A stretch of DNA of 36,157 nucleotides from Bacteroidaceae bacterium (lineage in GTDB: Bacteria; Bacteroidota; Bacteroidia; Bacteroidales; Bacteroidaceae): assembly GCA_024398665.1 (NCBI GenBank), contig JAKSIS010000022.1, forward strand, positions 1 to 36,157, in the 5' to 3' direction. This document shows positions 24,194 to 32,451 of the stretch, piece by piece (position 1 is the stretch's first letter; each line of letters begins with the position of its first letter). The notes under the pieces were generated by a model. That model ran no database searches. It saw only the letters and a program-made list of their open reading frames with translations, and was not told the origin of the DNA. The position numbers and the translations under genes were made by a program.

Positions 24194-25122
24194 CGCAGCA
24201 GCAAGACCATCCCCACTTTCAGCGGGTTGTCCTTTCCTATCGCATTGCGCCTGATCAGACTCTCAAGCCTGATCCCATACTGCTGCGAAACTGACCACAG
24301 GCTGTCATCAGCCTTTACCGTATGCGTTCTGGCATCCCTTGCTGAACGCGTTTTCTTTTTCTCCAGGAATATGTTGACTCCGGCCGGTGGCGTAAAGCGG
24401 CGGTCTGCATCATTGTATCGGCGCAGCATGGCGGGACGGATTCCGTATTCTGCGGCAATGTCCTGAAGTGTCTCCCCCTGGCGCAGCACGACGCACCTGC
24501 ATTCATTGACCTCAAGGACGGCACGCTGCTCCTGCACTGCAGCACGGCCTGCACTGCTGCGGGTATCATAACGGTCCAGGCCGTACCTTTCAACCAGTTC
24601 AATCAGCTTGTCGGCATATGTGGGACTGGTCGCGTATCCGGCAGCCTTGAGCCCCCTGGCCCACCCCTTGTAGTCAGTACGGCCAAGTGTGAAAAGCGAA
24701 CTGTAACGGGATCCGTTCACCAGAAAAAGGGAATGGTCCTCAAACGATTCCGATGCAGAAGAATAGCAGCGGAAACATTCGTTTTTCGCATCATCGTCCT
24801 TGCGCATTGTACGGCCGGTCCAGTCACTGTGACACTTTATACCGAAATGGTTGTTGCATGATACGGCAAGGCTGCTGCGTCCGGCATCGGACTCGAGTAT
24901 GCCCTGGGCAAGTGTTATGCTGGCCGGAATTCCGTATTTCTCCATCTGCCGGACAGCCATGTCAGAATAGTTTGCTATATAGTCCGTGTATGCGTCGCCG
25001 GTACTGACCGGTTTGGAAGAAGCTGCAGACGGTGCTGTTGTGACTGAGACCTGTCTTGGTGCGGAGCATGATGCCATGACTGCAATTGCCATGGCTGCTA
25101 TGGCGTGGCGGAAGCGTTTCAT
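24190..25122 (-). CDS. glucosaminidase-LysM lipoprotein (peptidoglycan hydrolase)
   Basis: Envelope hydrolase, 310 residues from ATG 25122: signal peptide with lipobox MASC (Cys19), then a glucosaminidase domain (about 45-190). The likely catalytic Glu77 is in LAQGILESDAG, followed by NNHFGIKCHSDWTG and the C-terminal WARGLKAAGYATSPTYADKL typical of the family. Two LysM repeats follow (about 210-255 and 265-310), which would tether it to peptidoglycan. It would cleave the glycan strand between GlcNAc and MurNAc during growth or remodelling. The frame continues upstream to 25176 but those 18 codons precede the signal peptide, so 25122 is the start. The gene is convergent with the ECF trio. Confidence 0.92.
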   Translation of the reverse strand: MKRFRHAIAAMAIAVMASCSAPRQVSVTTAPSAASSKPVSTGDAYTDYIANYSDMAVRQMEKYGIPASITLAQGILESDAGRSSLAVSCNNHFGIKCHSDWTGRTMRKDDDAKNECFRCYSSASESFEDHSLFLVNGSRYSSLFTLGRTDYKGWARGLKAAGYATSPTYADKLIELVERYGLDRYDTRSSAGRAAVQEQRAVLEVNECRCVVLRQGETLQDIAAEYGIRPAMLRRYNDADRRFTPPAGVNIFLEKKKTRSARDARTHTVKADDSLWSVSQQYGIRLESLIRRNAIGKDNPLKVGMVLLLR

Positions 25123-25174
25123 CAGCTGGGTTTCGTATTTGGACCATAAAGTTAGTCCAAAACCTTGACTCCTC

Positions 25175-25207
25175 ATTGGAATGGAGTGAGAAAATGAACT
25201 AACTTAG
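25175..25207 (+). promoter_or_regulatory. possible promoter for cdd
   Basis: ATTG (25175-25178) is followed after 21 bases by TAACTTAG (25200-25207); each box has one mismatch to the consensus. It lies in the 109-base divergent region between the glucosaminidase and cdd genes. On the other strand TAACTTTA (25147-25154) could serve the glucosaminidase gene, but no -33 box supports it. Confidence 0.35.
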
Positions 25208-25231
25208 CGGCAGTTTTCAAAACATCAGCAT

Positions 25232-25714
25232 ATGGAAAGCCACAGCATGACAATTACATGGAAAATCCTTAAGTCCGATGAACTTGAGGAGCGTGACAGG
25301 AACCTGGTACAGGCCGCGATGAAGGCCACTGACGGCAGCCATTCGCCATATTCAGGCTTCAGGGTCGGAGCTGCGGTCCTGCTTGATGACGGCACTGTGG
25401 TCACGGGCAGCAACCAGGAGAATGCAGCCTACCCTTCCGGACTGTGCGCAGAAAGGACAGCACTCTTTTCAGCCGGACACCTGCACCCTGACAAGGCGGT
25501 CACCGCCATGGCCATTGCCGCCAGAAACGCCGGCGGCTTCACCGCCCAGCCTATAACCCCGTGCGGAGCATGCCGTCAGGTCATGGCTGAAACGGAACAG
25601 ACGGGCGGCCGTCCCATACGGCTTCTGCTGTACGGAACTGACGGCACAATGCTCATTGACGGCGGAACATCGGCCATACTGCCATTCTGTTTCGGAGCCG
25701 GGTCAATGGAATAG
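25232..25714 (+). CDS. cdd: cytidine deaminase
   Basis: Zinc enzyme converting cytidine and deoxycytidine to uridine and deoxyuridine in pyrimidine salvage; 160 residues, a normal homotetrameric-type length. Zinc ligands and catalytic residues are C72-A-E74 and P-C111-GA-C114. The substrate-binding YSGFRVGAAV (40-49) and QENAAYPSGLCAE are present. ATG at 25247 (residue 6) is an alternative start. It stands alone between divergent and sigma-54-controlled genes; an imperfect inverted repeat (25708-25750) straddles its stop codon. Confidence 0.95.
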   Translation: MESHSMTITWKILKSDELEERDRNLVQAAMKATDGSHSPYSGFRVGAAVLLDDGTVVTGSNQENAAYPSGLCAERTALFSAGHLHPDKAVTAMAIAARNAGGFTAQPITPCGACRQVMAETEQTGGRPIRLLLYGTDGTMLIDGGTSAILPFCFGAGSME

Positions 25715-25750
25715 CCATTGTGTCCCGCCGGCCTGCCACAGTGTCATTCC
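25708..25750. repeat. imperfect inverted repeat at the cdd stop, upstream of the sigma-54 promoter
   Basis: GGAATAGCCATTGTG (25708-25722) is an imperfect complement of CACAGTGTCATTCC (25737-25750), with GGAAT/ATTCC at the ends and a TTGTG/CACAG core. No T run follows. It may end cdd transcripts or serve as a binding site for an enhancer-binding protein just upstream of the -24/-12 promoter. Confidence 0.4.
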
Positions 25751-25757
25751 ATCCATA

Positions 25758-25774
25758 TTGGCACGGTCTTTGCA
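25758..25774 (+). promoter_or_regulatory. sigma-54 (RpoN) promoter for grpE-dnaJ
   Basis: TTGGCACGGTCTTTGCA matches the -24/-12 consensus YTGGCACGrNNNTTGCW at every defined base, with the invariant GG (25760-25761) and GC (25772-25773) at the correct separation. Transcription would begin near 25785, about 16 bases before the first grpE ATG. The position, strand and spacing all suit control of grpE, dnaJ and folC. Confidence 0.75.
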
Positions 25775-25800
25775 GTACCTGAGCCGGAACACAATGACAA

Positions 25801-26385
25801 ATGAAAGGAATGAAAAAAGGCAAAAAGCACAATATGTCAGAAAAAATTAAATCCGAGAAAGATCAGATGAATGAGCAGCAGGAAAATCAGGTTCAGGAAG
25901 AAACTGATCAGCAGCCTGCTGAAGAGACTATGGAATCGAAGTTGGCTGCTGCCGAGGCTCTGGTAGCCGAACTGCAGGACAGATATCTGCGTCAGGCCGC
26001 TGAATTCGACAACTACCGCAAACGTACGGTCAAGGAAAAGGCGGAACTTATAAAAAACGGTTCAGCCGATGTCATGGAGAGCATCCTGCCTGTAATTGAC
26101 GACTTGGAAAGGGCGCTTGCAAATACCGGAAAGTCACAGGATTTCGATGCCCTAAAGGAAGGCCTGTCGCTGATATACAGCAAGCTGATGCACACACTGG
26201 AACAGCAGGGACTCCAGAAGATTTCGCCCAAGGACGAACCTTTTGACACTGATTTTCATGAGGCCATCGCCACACTGCCGGCTGCAAGCGAAGAGCAGAA
26301 AGGCAAGGTGGTGGACTGTGCAATTGACGGATACAGACTTAACGACAAGGTTCTGCGCCACGCCAAAGTGGCCGTAGCACAATAA
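25801..26385 (+). CDS. grpE: GrpE nucleotide exchange factor
   Basis: Cofactor of the DnaK chaperone that releases ADP; 194 residues. The N-terminus is charged and Gln/Glu-rich, followed by a long coiled-coil helix (about residues 43-85, with LQDRYLRQAAEFDNYRKRT, the conserved GrpE segment). The C-terminal beta domain contains FDTDFHEAIATLPA and ends VLRHAKVAVAQ, typical of the family. A second in-frame ATG at 25834 (MSEKIKSEKD) is an equally plausible start, preceded by an AAAAAAGG stretch. It is transcribed from the sigma-54 type promoter at 25758-25774 and lies 6 bases ahead of dnaJ. Confidence 0.95.
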   Translation: MKGMKKGKKHNMSEKIKSEKDQMNEQQENQVQEETDQQPAEETMESKLAAAEALVAELQDRYLRQAAEFDNYRKRTVKEKAELIKNGSADVMESILPVIDDLERALANTGKSQDFDALKEGLSLIYSKLMHTLEQQGLQKISPKDEPFDTDFHEAIATLPAASEEQKGKVVDCAIDGYRLNDKVLRHAKVAVAQ

Positions 26386-26391
26386 ACTCAC

Positions 26392-27555
26392 ATGGCACAG
26401 AGAGACTATTATGAGGTTCTTGAGGTCCCGAAAACCGCAACAGCCGATGAAATAAAGAAGGCCTACAAGAAGAAGGCCATCCAGTACCACCCCGACAGGA
26501 ATCCGGGTGACGCCACCGCTGAAGAGAAATTCAAGGAGGCAGCTGAAGCGTACAGCGTTCTCAGCGACCCGGACAAGAGAGCCAGATACGACCAGTTCGG
26601 ATTTGACGGACTGAACGGTTCCCAGGGCTTTGGCGGAGGCTTCTCTCAGGGCATGGACATGAATGACATATTCTCCATGTTCGGTGACATTTTCGGTGGC
26701 GGAGGCGGATTCTCAGGCTTTTCCGGGTTCGGCGGCAGCCGTTCCAGACAGAGAGGCGAACGCAAATCGCAGGGATCCGACATCAGGATCAAGGTGTCAC
26801 TCACACTTGAGGAAATCAACACCGGTGTCAGCAAGAAATTCAAGCTGAAGAAACTTGTCCCGTGCCAGCACTGCAACGGTACAGGCGCACAGGGAGGTTC
26901 AGGTGTCGAGACCTGTCCGGACTGTCATGGAACCGGCACAGTCATGCGTACACAGCAGAGTTTCTTCGGCATGGTCCAGACACAGTCAGTATGCCCGCGC
27001 TGCGGCGGCGAAGGCAAGATCATAAAGAACCGCTGCCCGCACTGCAGCGGTGACGGCGTGGTTTACGGCGAAGAGATTGTCGAAGTCAAGATTCCCGCAG
27101 GTGTGGCTGAAGGCATGCAGCTGCAGGTTGACGGCAAGGGCAATGCAGGCAAGCACAACGGCTACAACGGCAGTCTGCTGGTTGTCATTGAGGAGCAGGA
27201 GCACAAGGATCTGGTACGTGACGGCAATGACCTGGTTTACAACCTGCTGCTCAGCGTTCCGCAGGCAGCGCTTGGCGGAGCCGTTGAGATACCCACACTG
27301 GACGGAAGCGTAAAACTGAAGATTGACGCCGGCACACAGCCTGGAAAGATGCTGCGTCTGCGCGGCAAAGGCCTGCCCGAAGTGAACAGCCAGCGCCGTG
27401 GCGACATGATTGTCAACGTAAGCGTATACATACCTGAAACAATGTCCCGAGACGAAAAGAATGCCATGGAGAGTTTCCAGAATTCTGACCATTTCAAACC
27501 GTCGCTTTCCGTCAGGGAGAAGATATTCAAAAAGTTCAAAAGCTATTTCGACTGA
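26392..27555 (+). CDS. dnaJ: chaperone DnaJ (Hsp40)
   Basis: Full-length class A J-protein, 387 residues. The J domain is at about 1-70 with [16 protein letters not shown] holding the HPD that stimulates DnaK. A Gly/Phe-rich linker runs about 75-125. The zinc domain begins at Cys158 with four CxxCxGxG repeats ([32 protein letters not shown]). The C-terminal substrate-binding domains follow. Paired with grpE upstream (6-base gap); dnaK is not in the window. folC begins 2 bases after its stop, so all three are probably one transcript. Confidence 0.97.
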   Translation: MAQRDYYEVLEVPKTATADEIKKAYKKKAIQYHPDRNPGDATAEEKFKEAAEAYSVLSDPDKRARYDQFGFDGLNGSQGFGGGFSQGMDMNDIFSMFGDIFGGGGGFSGFSGFGGSRSRQRGERKSQGSDIRIKVSLTLEEINTGVSKKFKLKKLVPCQHCNGTGAQGGSGVETCPDCHGTGTVMRTQQSFFGMVQTQSVCPRCGGEGKIIKNRCPHCSGDGVVYGEEIVEVKIPAGVAEGMQLQVDGKGNAGKHNGYNGSLLVVIEEQEHKDLVRDGNDLVYNLLLSVPQAALGGAVEIPTLDGSVKLKIDAGTQPGKMLRLRGKGLPEVNSQRRGDMIVNVSVYIPETMSRDEKNAMESFQNSDHFKPSLSVREKIFKKFKSYFD

Positions 27556-27557
27556 CC

Positions 27558-28871
27558 GTGACATACAGTGAAGCTGTAAACTATCTTTACAACAGCACAC
27601 CCCTGTTCCAGAACAAAGGTGAAAAGGCATACAAGGAAGGTCTTGAGAACACTCTGCTGCTTGACGGGCATACCGGATCGCCGCATAAGCTGTTCAAGAC
27701 CGTGCACGTTGCCGGCACGAACGGCAAGGGCAGCGTAACACACACACTGGCCGCCATACTGCAGGCATCGGGCCTGAAAACAGGACTTTACACGTCCCCG
27801 CACCTGCTGGATTTCAGGGAGAGGATAAGGGTCAACGGCACTCCGGTCCAACCTTCATTCGTAATAAGGTTCATTGAAGAGAACAGAAGCTTTTTCGAGC
27901 CTCTGCACCCTTCATTCTTTGAAGTTGCCACGGCCATGGCCTTCAGCTGGTTTGCAGAACAGGAGGTCGATGTGGCAGTCATTGAAACCGGTCTCGGAGG
28001 CCGTCTTGACTGTACGAACATAATCAGACCGGTACTTTCAGTCATCACCAACATAGGGTTCGACCATATGAAATTCCTGGGAAACACTCTGGCTGAAATT
28101 GCCGGCGAAAAGGCCGGCATAATGAAGCCCGGCATTCCGGTTGTCATTGGAGAACACTGCGATGAAACGCGTCCAGTCTTTGAAAAAAAGGCCGGAGAAG
28201 TAGGCGCACCCATTGTGTTCGCTCAGGATAATTGTAAAATAATTTCGCACAAATACCTAACTCCTGACAAAGTCATATACGAAACCGCGGAACTGCCCGG
28301 ACTGCAAAGTTGTCTTGGCGGGTTCTGTCAGGAATGCAACGCAAACACCATACTGACAGCCGTAGGAATTCTCAGGGAAAAGGGATTCAGGATATCCGAC
28401 CGGGACATACGCGACGGATTTGCCGACGTATGCAGGATGACCGGTCTCAGAGGACGCTGGCAGAAACTCTCGGACAGGCCGCGCATAATCTGTGATACAG
28501 GGCACAACAGCCATGGAATCAGGTATATAGCCCAGCAGCTGGAACAGATAAAGTCAGAACCCGGTTTCGGTACTCTCAGGATTGTCCTGGGTATGGTCAG
28601 CGACAAGGACATTAGCACTGTTCTGGACCTGCTGCCAAAGGATGCACGGTATTATTTCACCCAGGCATCAGTTGAAAGGGCCATGGATTCCAACCGGCTC
28701 CAGGAACTTGCCAGGGCCGCAGGCCTTAAGGGAAACGCATACCGCGGGGTTCCGCAGGCAGTGCAGAGCGCACGCAGTGAAGCCCTGCCGGAAGACCTGA
28801 TTTTCGTTGGCGGAAGCACATTTGTCGTGGCAGACCTGCTCACTATGCCGGAATTCTTCATTCAAGCCTGA
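27558..28871 (+). CDS. folC: folylpolyglutamate synthase / dihydrofolate synthase
   Basis: Mur-ligase-type enzyme that adds glutamate to dihydropteroate and folates; 437 residues. The P-loop VAGTNGKGSVTHTLAA lies near residues 51-66, the Omega-loop and folate region TSPHLLDFRERIRVNG near 81-96, and the C-terminal Rossmann domain begins near 305 with ICDTGHNSHG. The start is a GTG (27558), 2 bases after the dnaJ stop; the sequence from that codon (MTYSEAVNYLYNSTPLFQ) aligns with the N-terminus of relatives and no ATG occurs nearby. Coupling of folC to a chaperone operon is probably read-through rather than function. Confidence 0.95.
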   Translation: MTYSEAVNYLYNSTPLFQNKGEKAYKEGLENTLLLDGHTGSPHKLFKTVHVAGTNGKGSVTHTLAAILQASGLKTGLYTSPHLLDFRERIRVNGTPVQPSFVIRFIEENRSFFEPLHPSFFEVATAMAFSWFAEQEVDVAVIETGLGGRLDCTNIIRPVLSVITNIGFDHMKFLGNTLAEIAGEKAGIMKPGIPVVIGEHCDETRPVFEKKAGEVGAPIVFAQDNCKIISHKYLTPDKVIYETAELPGLQSCLGGFCQECNANTILTAVGILREKGFRISDRDIRDGFADVCRMTGLRGRWQKLSDRPRIICDTGHNSHGIRYIAQQLEQIKSEPGFGTLRIVLGMVSDKDISTVLDLLPKDARYYFTQASVERAMDSNRLQELARAAGLKGNAYRGVPQAVQSARSEALPEDLIFVGGSTFVVADLLTMPEFFIQA

Positions 28872-28888
28872 TTTTTTCCGCATTTTTC

Positions 28889-28920
28889 TTTGTTGCTACG
28901 CGTATATTTGCGTTAATTTG
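28889..28920 (+). promoter_or_regulatory. promoter of the galactose/arabinose cluster
   Basis: TTTG (28889-28892) is followed after 20 bases by TTAATTTG (28913-28920), one mismatch from TAnnTTTG. A perfect box TATATTTG at 28903-28910 lacks a -33 partner at the right distance. The predicted start near 28926 falls inside an 18-bp palindrome. Confidence 0.5.
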
Positions 28921-28924
28921 CGTT

Positions 28925-28942
28925 GTTATAATATATAATAAC
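28925..28942. promoter_or_regulatory. candidate operator palindrome before galM
   Basis: GTTATAATATATAATAAC is palindromic at 16 of 18 positions and sits at the predicted transcription start of the sugar cluster, where a bound repressor would block initiation. Two direct copies of TTTGCGTT (28907-28914 and 28917-28924), one helical turn apart, adjoin it. The regulator is not in the window. Confidence 0.45.
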
Positions 28943-28965
28943 CAATTAATGCATAAATATCCGTT

Positions 28966-30051
28966 ATGAGCGACTTTTTCATCGAAAAAAACCTTGCCGG
29001 ACTCAAAAGAGAGGACTTCCAGGCAACGGTCCAGGGTAAGAAAACTGATCTGTACATTCTCAGGAACAGCAGAGGTGCTGAGATTGCGATATCCAATTTT
29101 GCAGGCGCACTGCTTGCAGTCATGATGCCGGACAGGAACGGCAAAATGGAAAGCGTAGTATGGGGTCATGACAGCCTTGAGCACGTCATGAACAGCCAGG
29201 AAACATATCTGAGCGTTCTGATAGGACGTTACGGCAACCGTATCGCCGCCGGAAAGTTCACACTGGACGGAAAGGAATACACGCTGGCTATAAACAATGA
29301 CCCCAACAGCCTTCACGGCGGTCCCACCGGATTCCACAAACGCGTTTTTGACGCAGTGCAGACCGATTCCTGCACGCTGAAGCTCCATTATCTCTGCAAG
29401 GATGGTGAGGAAGGTTTCCCAGGCAATCTTGACGTCAATGTCACCTACCGTCTGACTGATGAGAACGAACTGGTCATCGAATATGAGGCCACTACTGACA
29501 AAAAGACTGTCGTATGCCTGACAAACCACGCATACTTCACGCTGAACGGCATGAAGAAGAATCCGGCAACGGTTCTGGACTATGATCTGACAATAAACGC
29601 AGACCATTACATTCCAATTGACAGTACTGCAATTCCTCTTGGAAGCATTGACAAGGTAGAAGGCACTTCATTCGATTTCCGCACTCCCCACAAGGTAGGC
29701 GAGCGTATTGAGAAGGGCCAGCAGACAGCCAACGGCAACGGCTATGACCACTGCTGGGTGCTGAACAAGCGCCAGCCGGGCGAACTGAGCTTTGCAGTAA
29801 AGTGCGTTGACCCCGCAAGCGGCCGCAGTCTTGAATGCTACACGACTGAACCCGGTGTCCAGTGCTACACAGGCAACTACTGCAGCGGAAGCATCTGCGC
29901 CCATGGTTCGGACCTGCCCAAGCGCTGCGCCATCTGCTTTGAGGCCGAGCATTTCCCTGACAGTCCCAACCGTCCGTACTTCCCGTCAGCCGTTCTCAAC
30001 CCCGGTGAAGTGTATACCCAGACAACCGTTTACCGTTTCGGCATAGAATAA
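28966..30051 (+). CDS. galM: galactose mutarotase (aldose 1-epimerase), cytosolic
   Basis: Interconverts alpha and beta anomers of aldoses, supplying alpha-D-galactose to galactokinase. 361 residues, no signal peptide. Catalytic residues fit the family: His117 in SLHGGP, His188 in LTNHAYF and the base Glu295 in TTEPGVQ; GNGYDHCWV is near 257-265. It is the first gene of the cluster, 5 bases before galK. A related lipoprotein mutarotase follows galK; the two share blocks such as GKKTDLY, ATTDKKTV and FPDSPN. Confidence 0.94.
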   Translation: MSDFFIEKNLAGLKREDFQATVQGKKTDLYILRNSRGAEIAISNFAGALLAVMMPDRNGKMESVVWGHDSLEHVMNSQETYLSVLIGRYGNRIAAGKFTLDGKEYTLAINNDPNSLHGGPTGFHKRVFDAVQTDSCTLKLHYLCKDGEEGFPGNLDVNVTYRLTDENELVIEYEATTDKKTVVCLTNHAYFTLNGMKKNPATVLDYDLTINADHYIPIDSTAIPLGSIDKVEGTSFDFRTPHKVGERIEKGQQTANGNGYDHCWVLNKRQPGELSFAVKCVDPASGRSLECYTTEPGVQCYTGNYCSGSICAHGSDLPKRCAICFEAEHFPDSPNRPYFPSAVLNPGEVYTQTTVYRFGIE

Positions 30052-30056
30052 GCCAC

Positions 30057-31211
30057 ATGGATACTACCCAACTCAGGAACCGGTTCCGTGATAGATTCGG
30101 CAGTCAGGGCCAGCTGTACTGGTCGCCCGGACGCATAAACATAATAGGCGAACATACGGACTACAACGGCGGATTCGTTTTCCCCGGGGCAGTCGACAAG
30201 GGCATTGCAGCTGAGATTTCAGCCAACGGCAGCCGCCAGGTGCGTCTGCTGGCGCTGGATCAGGCAGAATGTCCTTTCGTGGAATTCAGCCTTGACGACA
30301 AGGAAAAGCCGCAGCAGCACTGGGCCTGCTACATTTTCGGTGTATGCATGGAAATGATGAAACGCGGTGTCAGCATAGGGGGATTCAACGCCGCCTTCAC
30401 AGGTGACGTGCCTCTGGGTGCCGGCATGTCGTCAAGCGCCGCACTTGAAAGCGTTTTCGCGTTCGCGATAAATGACATGTTCGCATCAGGCGGCATAGAC
30501 AAGTTCGAACTGGCAAAGGTCGGACAGGCCACCGAGCACAACTACTGCGGAGTGAAATGCGGAATAATGGACCAGTTCGCATCGGTCTTCGGAAAGAAAG
30601 GCAACCTTATACGTCTGGACTGCCGCAGTCTGGAATATGAGTATTTCCCTTTCGACCCGAAAGGATACAGGCTGGTTCTGCTCAATTCATGCGTAAAGCA
30701 CTCTCTTGGCAACGAATACAACGAACGCCGCGAAAGCTGCGAACGCGCTGTAGAAAGAATGGCACAGCGCTGGCCGGGCATTGAGACGCTGCGCGACTGC
30801 ACATACCCCATGCTCGAGGCTGTCAGGCCGGAACTGAGCGACACGGACTACCGCCGTGCAAAGTACGTCCTTGACGAAAAGGAACGCGTGCTTGCCGTAT
30901 GCGGCGCTTTGGAAAAGGGCGACTATGAAACAGTGGGAAAAAAGATGTATGAGACGCACTGGGGTCTCAGCCGTGACTATACGGTTAGCTGTGACGAACT
31001 TGACTTCCTGGTCAGCATTGCACAGGAATGCGGAGTCACCGGCAGCCGCGTCATGGGCGGCGGATTCGGCGGATGCACAATCAACCTGGTGCGCGAAACG
31101 CTGTATGACCGCTTCATTTCAAAGGCCACCAGGGACTTTGCCAGGAAGTTCGGCATTGAACCCAAGGTTTACCAGGTCGTTATAGGAGACGGTTCATCAA
31201 AACTGCAATAA
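30057..31211 (+). CDS. galK: galactokinase
   Basis: GHMP-family kinase that phosphorylates alpha-D-galactose to galactose-1-phosphate in the Leloir pathway; 384 residues, the usual length. Signatures are PGRINIIGEHTDYNGG (24-39, the galactokinase signature), the ATP-binding PLGAGMSSSAAL near 121-132, GVKCGIMDQF near 165-174 (catalytic Asp) and VMGGGFGGCT near 332-341. It sits between two mutarotase genes. galT and galE are not in the window, so the rest of the pathway must be encoded elsewhere. Confidence 0.96.
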   Translation: MDTTQLRNRFRDRFGSQGQLYWSPGRINIIGEHTDYNGGFVFPGAVDKGIAAEISANGSRQVRLLALDQAECPFVEFSLDDKEKPQQHWACYIFGVCMEMMKRGVSIGGFNAAFTGDVPLGAGMSSSAALESVFAFAINDMFASGGIDKFELAKVGQATEHNYCGVKCGIMDQFASVFGKKGNLIRLDCRSLEYEYFPFDPKGYRLVLLNSCVKHSLGNEYNERRESCERAVERMAQRWPGIETLRDCTYPMLEAVRPELSDTDYRRAKYVLDEKERVLAVCGALEKGDYETVGKKMYETHWGLSRDYTVSCDELDFLVSIAQECGVTGSRVMGGGFGGCTINLVRETLYDRFISKATRDFARKFGIEPKVYQVVIGDGSSKLQ

Positions 31212-31246
31212 TTTTTCAATCAACTAATAACTAGCTCTTTAATCAA

Positions 31247-32413
31247 ATGAAAAAATCAAGTTCCATTGTTCTGTTGGCAGGTATGCTGGCACTGACCGCC
31301 TGCTCACAGAAGGAAGCCGCCCCCGTTCTGAACAGGGCCGATTTCCAGACAGAGTTCACAGGAAAGAAGACTGACCTGTACACGCTGAAGAATGCGAATG
31401 GCTGCGAAGTTTGGGTTACCAACTTCGGCGCACGTATCGTTGCCATCATGGTTCCTGACAAGGACGGCAAGATGCAGGATGCAGTCATCGGATTCTCAAA
31501 CATCAAGGATTACACGACCATTGCAAGCGACTTCGGTTCAACCGTAGGCCGTTATGCAAACCGTATCAACCAGGGCAGAATCACCGTTGACGGCGTTGAA
31601 TACCAGCTGCCGCAGAACAATTTCGGCCACTGCCTGCACGGAGGCTGCGACATTACAGTTCCCATGGGCTGGCAGAACCTTGTATGGGATGTCAAGGAAG
31701 TTTCTGACAAAGCCATCACCCTTGTCATGAATTCAGCTGACGGTGAAGCCGGATTCCCCGGTAACGTCACAGCAACCGTAACATACACTCTCAATGAAAA
31801 GAATGCCATTGACATTGTATGGAAGGCCACCACTGACAAGAAGACTGTCATCAATATGACCAACCACAGCTACTTCAACCTGAACGGCGACCACTCAATT
31901 CCCATCACCAACCATATTCTGACCTTGAAGGCCGACAACTTCACTCCGGTTGACGACACCTACATGACCACCGGTGAGATTGCTCCTGTTGCAGGAACTC
32001 CCATGGACTTCACAAAGGGACGCCGCATCGGTGAGGCCATTGAAGGTCTTACAGGTGACGCTTTCAAGGACATCCAGCTCAGAAACGGCAACGGTTACGA
32101 CCACAACTGGGTTCTGAACACCAAGGGTGACGACACCAAGTGCTGCGCAAAGCTCTACAGCCCCATCACCGGCATATTCGTTGAGGTCTACACCAACGAA
32201 CCCGGCATCCAGTTCTATTCAGGCAACTTCCTGGACAATTCAGGCAATGACAAGCAGGGCAAGCCTCTGGCACTGCGCACCGGCTGCTGCCTGGAGACAC
32301 AGAAGTTCCCCGACAGCCCCAACAAGTCTGACCTGCCCGGCTGGTACAGCGCAGAACTCGCTCCCGGACAGCAGTACTACAGCCACTGCATCTATCAGTT
32401 CGGTGTAGAATGA
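31247..32413 (+). CDS. lipoprotein aldose 1-epimerase (AraM-like position)
   Basis: Mutarotase paralogue of 388 residues with a lipoprotein signal ending LTAC (Cys19), so it acts outside the cytoplasm, probably in the periplasm. The active-site residues are present: His131 in CLHGGC, His207 in MTNHSYF and Glu318 in TNEPGIQFYSG. It resembles the cytosolic GalM encoded upstream but carries the export signal and a longer insert in FLDNSGNDKQG near 328-338. Lying directly before the sugar symporter, it may convert incoming arabinose or galactose to the transported anomer. In Bacteroides arabinose loci a similar epimerase gene accompanies ara genes; that comparison is from memory. Confidence 0.92.
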   Translation: MKKSSSIVLLAGMLALTACSQKEAAPVLNRADFQTEFTGKKTDLYTLKNANGCEVWVTNFGARIVAIMVPDKDGKMQDAVIGFSNIKDYTTIASDFGSTVGRYANRINQGRITVDGVEYQLPQNNFGHCLHGGCDITVPMGWQNLVWDVKEVSDKAITLVMNSADGEAGFPGNVTATVTYTLNEKNAIDIVWKATTDKKTVINMTNHSYFNLNGDHSIPITNHILTLKADNFTPVDDTYMTTGEIAPVAGTPMDFTKGRRIGEAIEGLTGDAFKDIQLRNGNGYDHNWVLNTKGDDTKCCAKLYSPITGIFVEVYTNEPGIQFYSGNFLDNSGNDKQGKPLALRTGCCLETQKFPDSPNKSDLPGWYSAELAPGQQYYSHCIYQFGVE

Positions 32414-32451
32414 TCCAATGCAATTATTAACTCAAATACATAAGACAACAA

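Noticed and set aside
26986-27630. 214-codon open frame antisense to dnaJ and folC
   Set aside because: It is the mirror of the conserved zinc and C-terminal domains of DnaJ and has no recognisable protein features.
28858-29607. 249-codon open frame antisense to galM
   Set aside because: It mirrors a well-supported mutarotase gene and runs through its promoter; no domain is visible.
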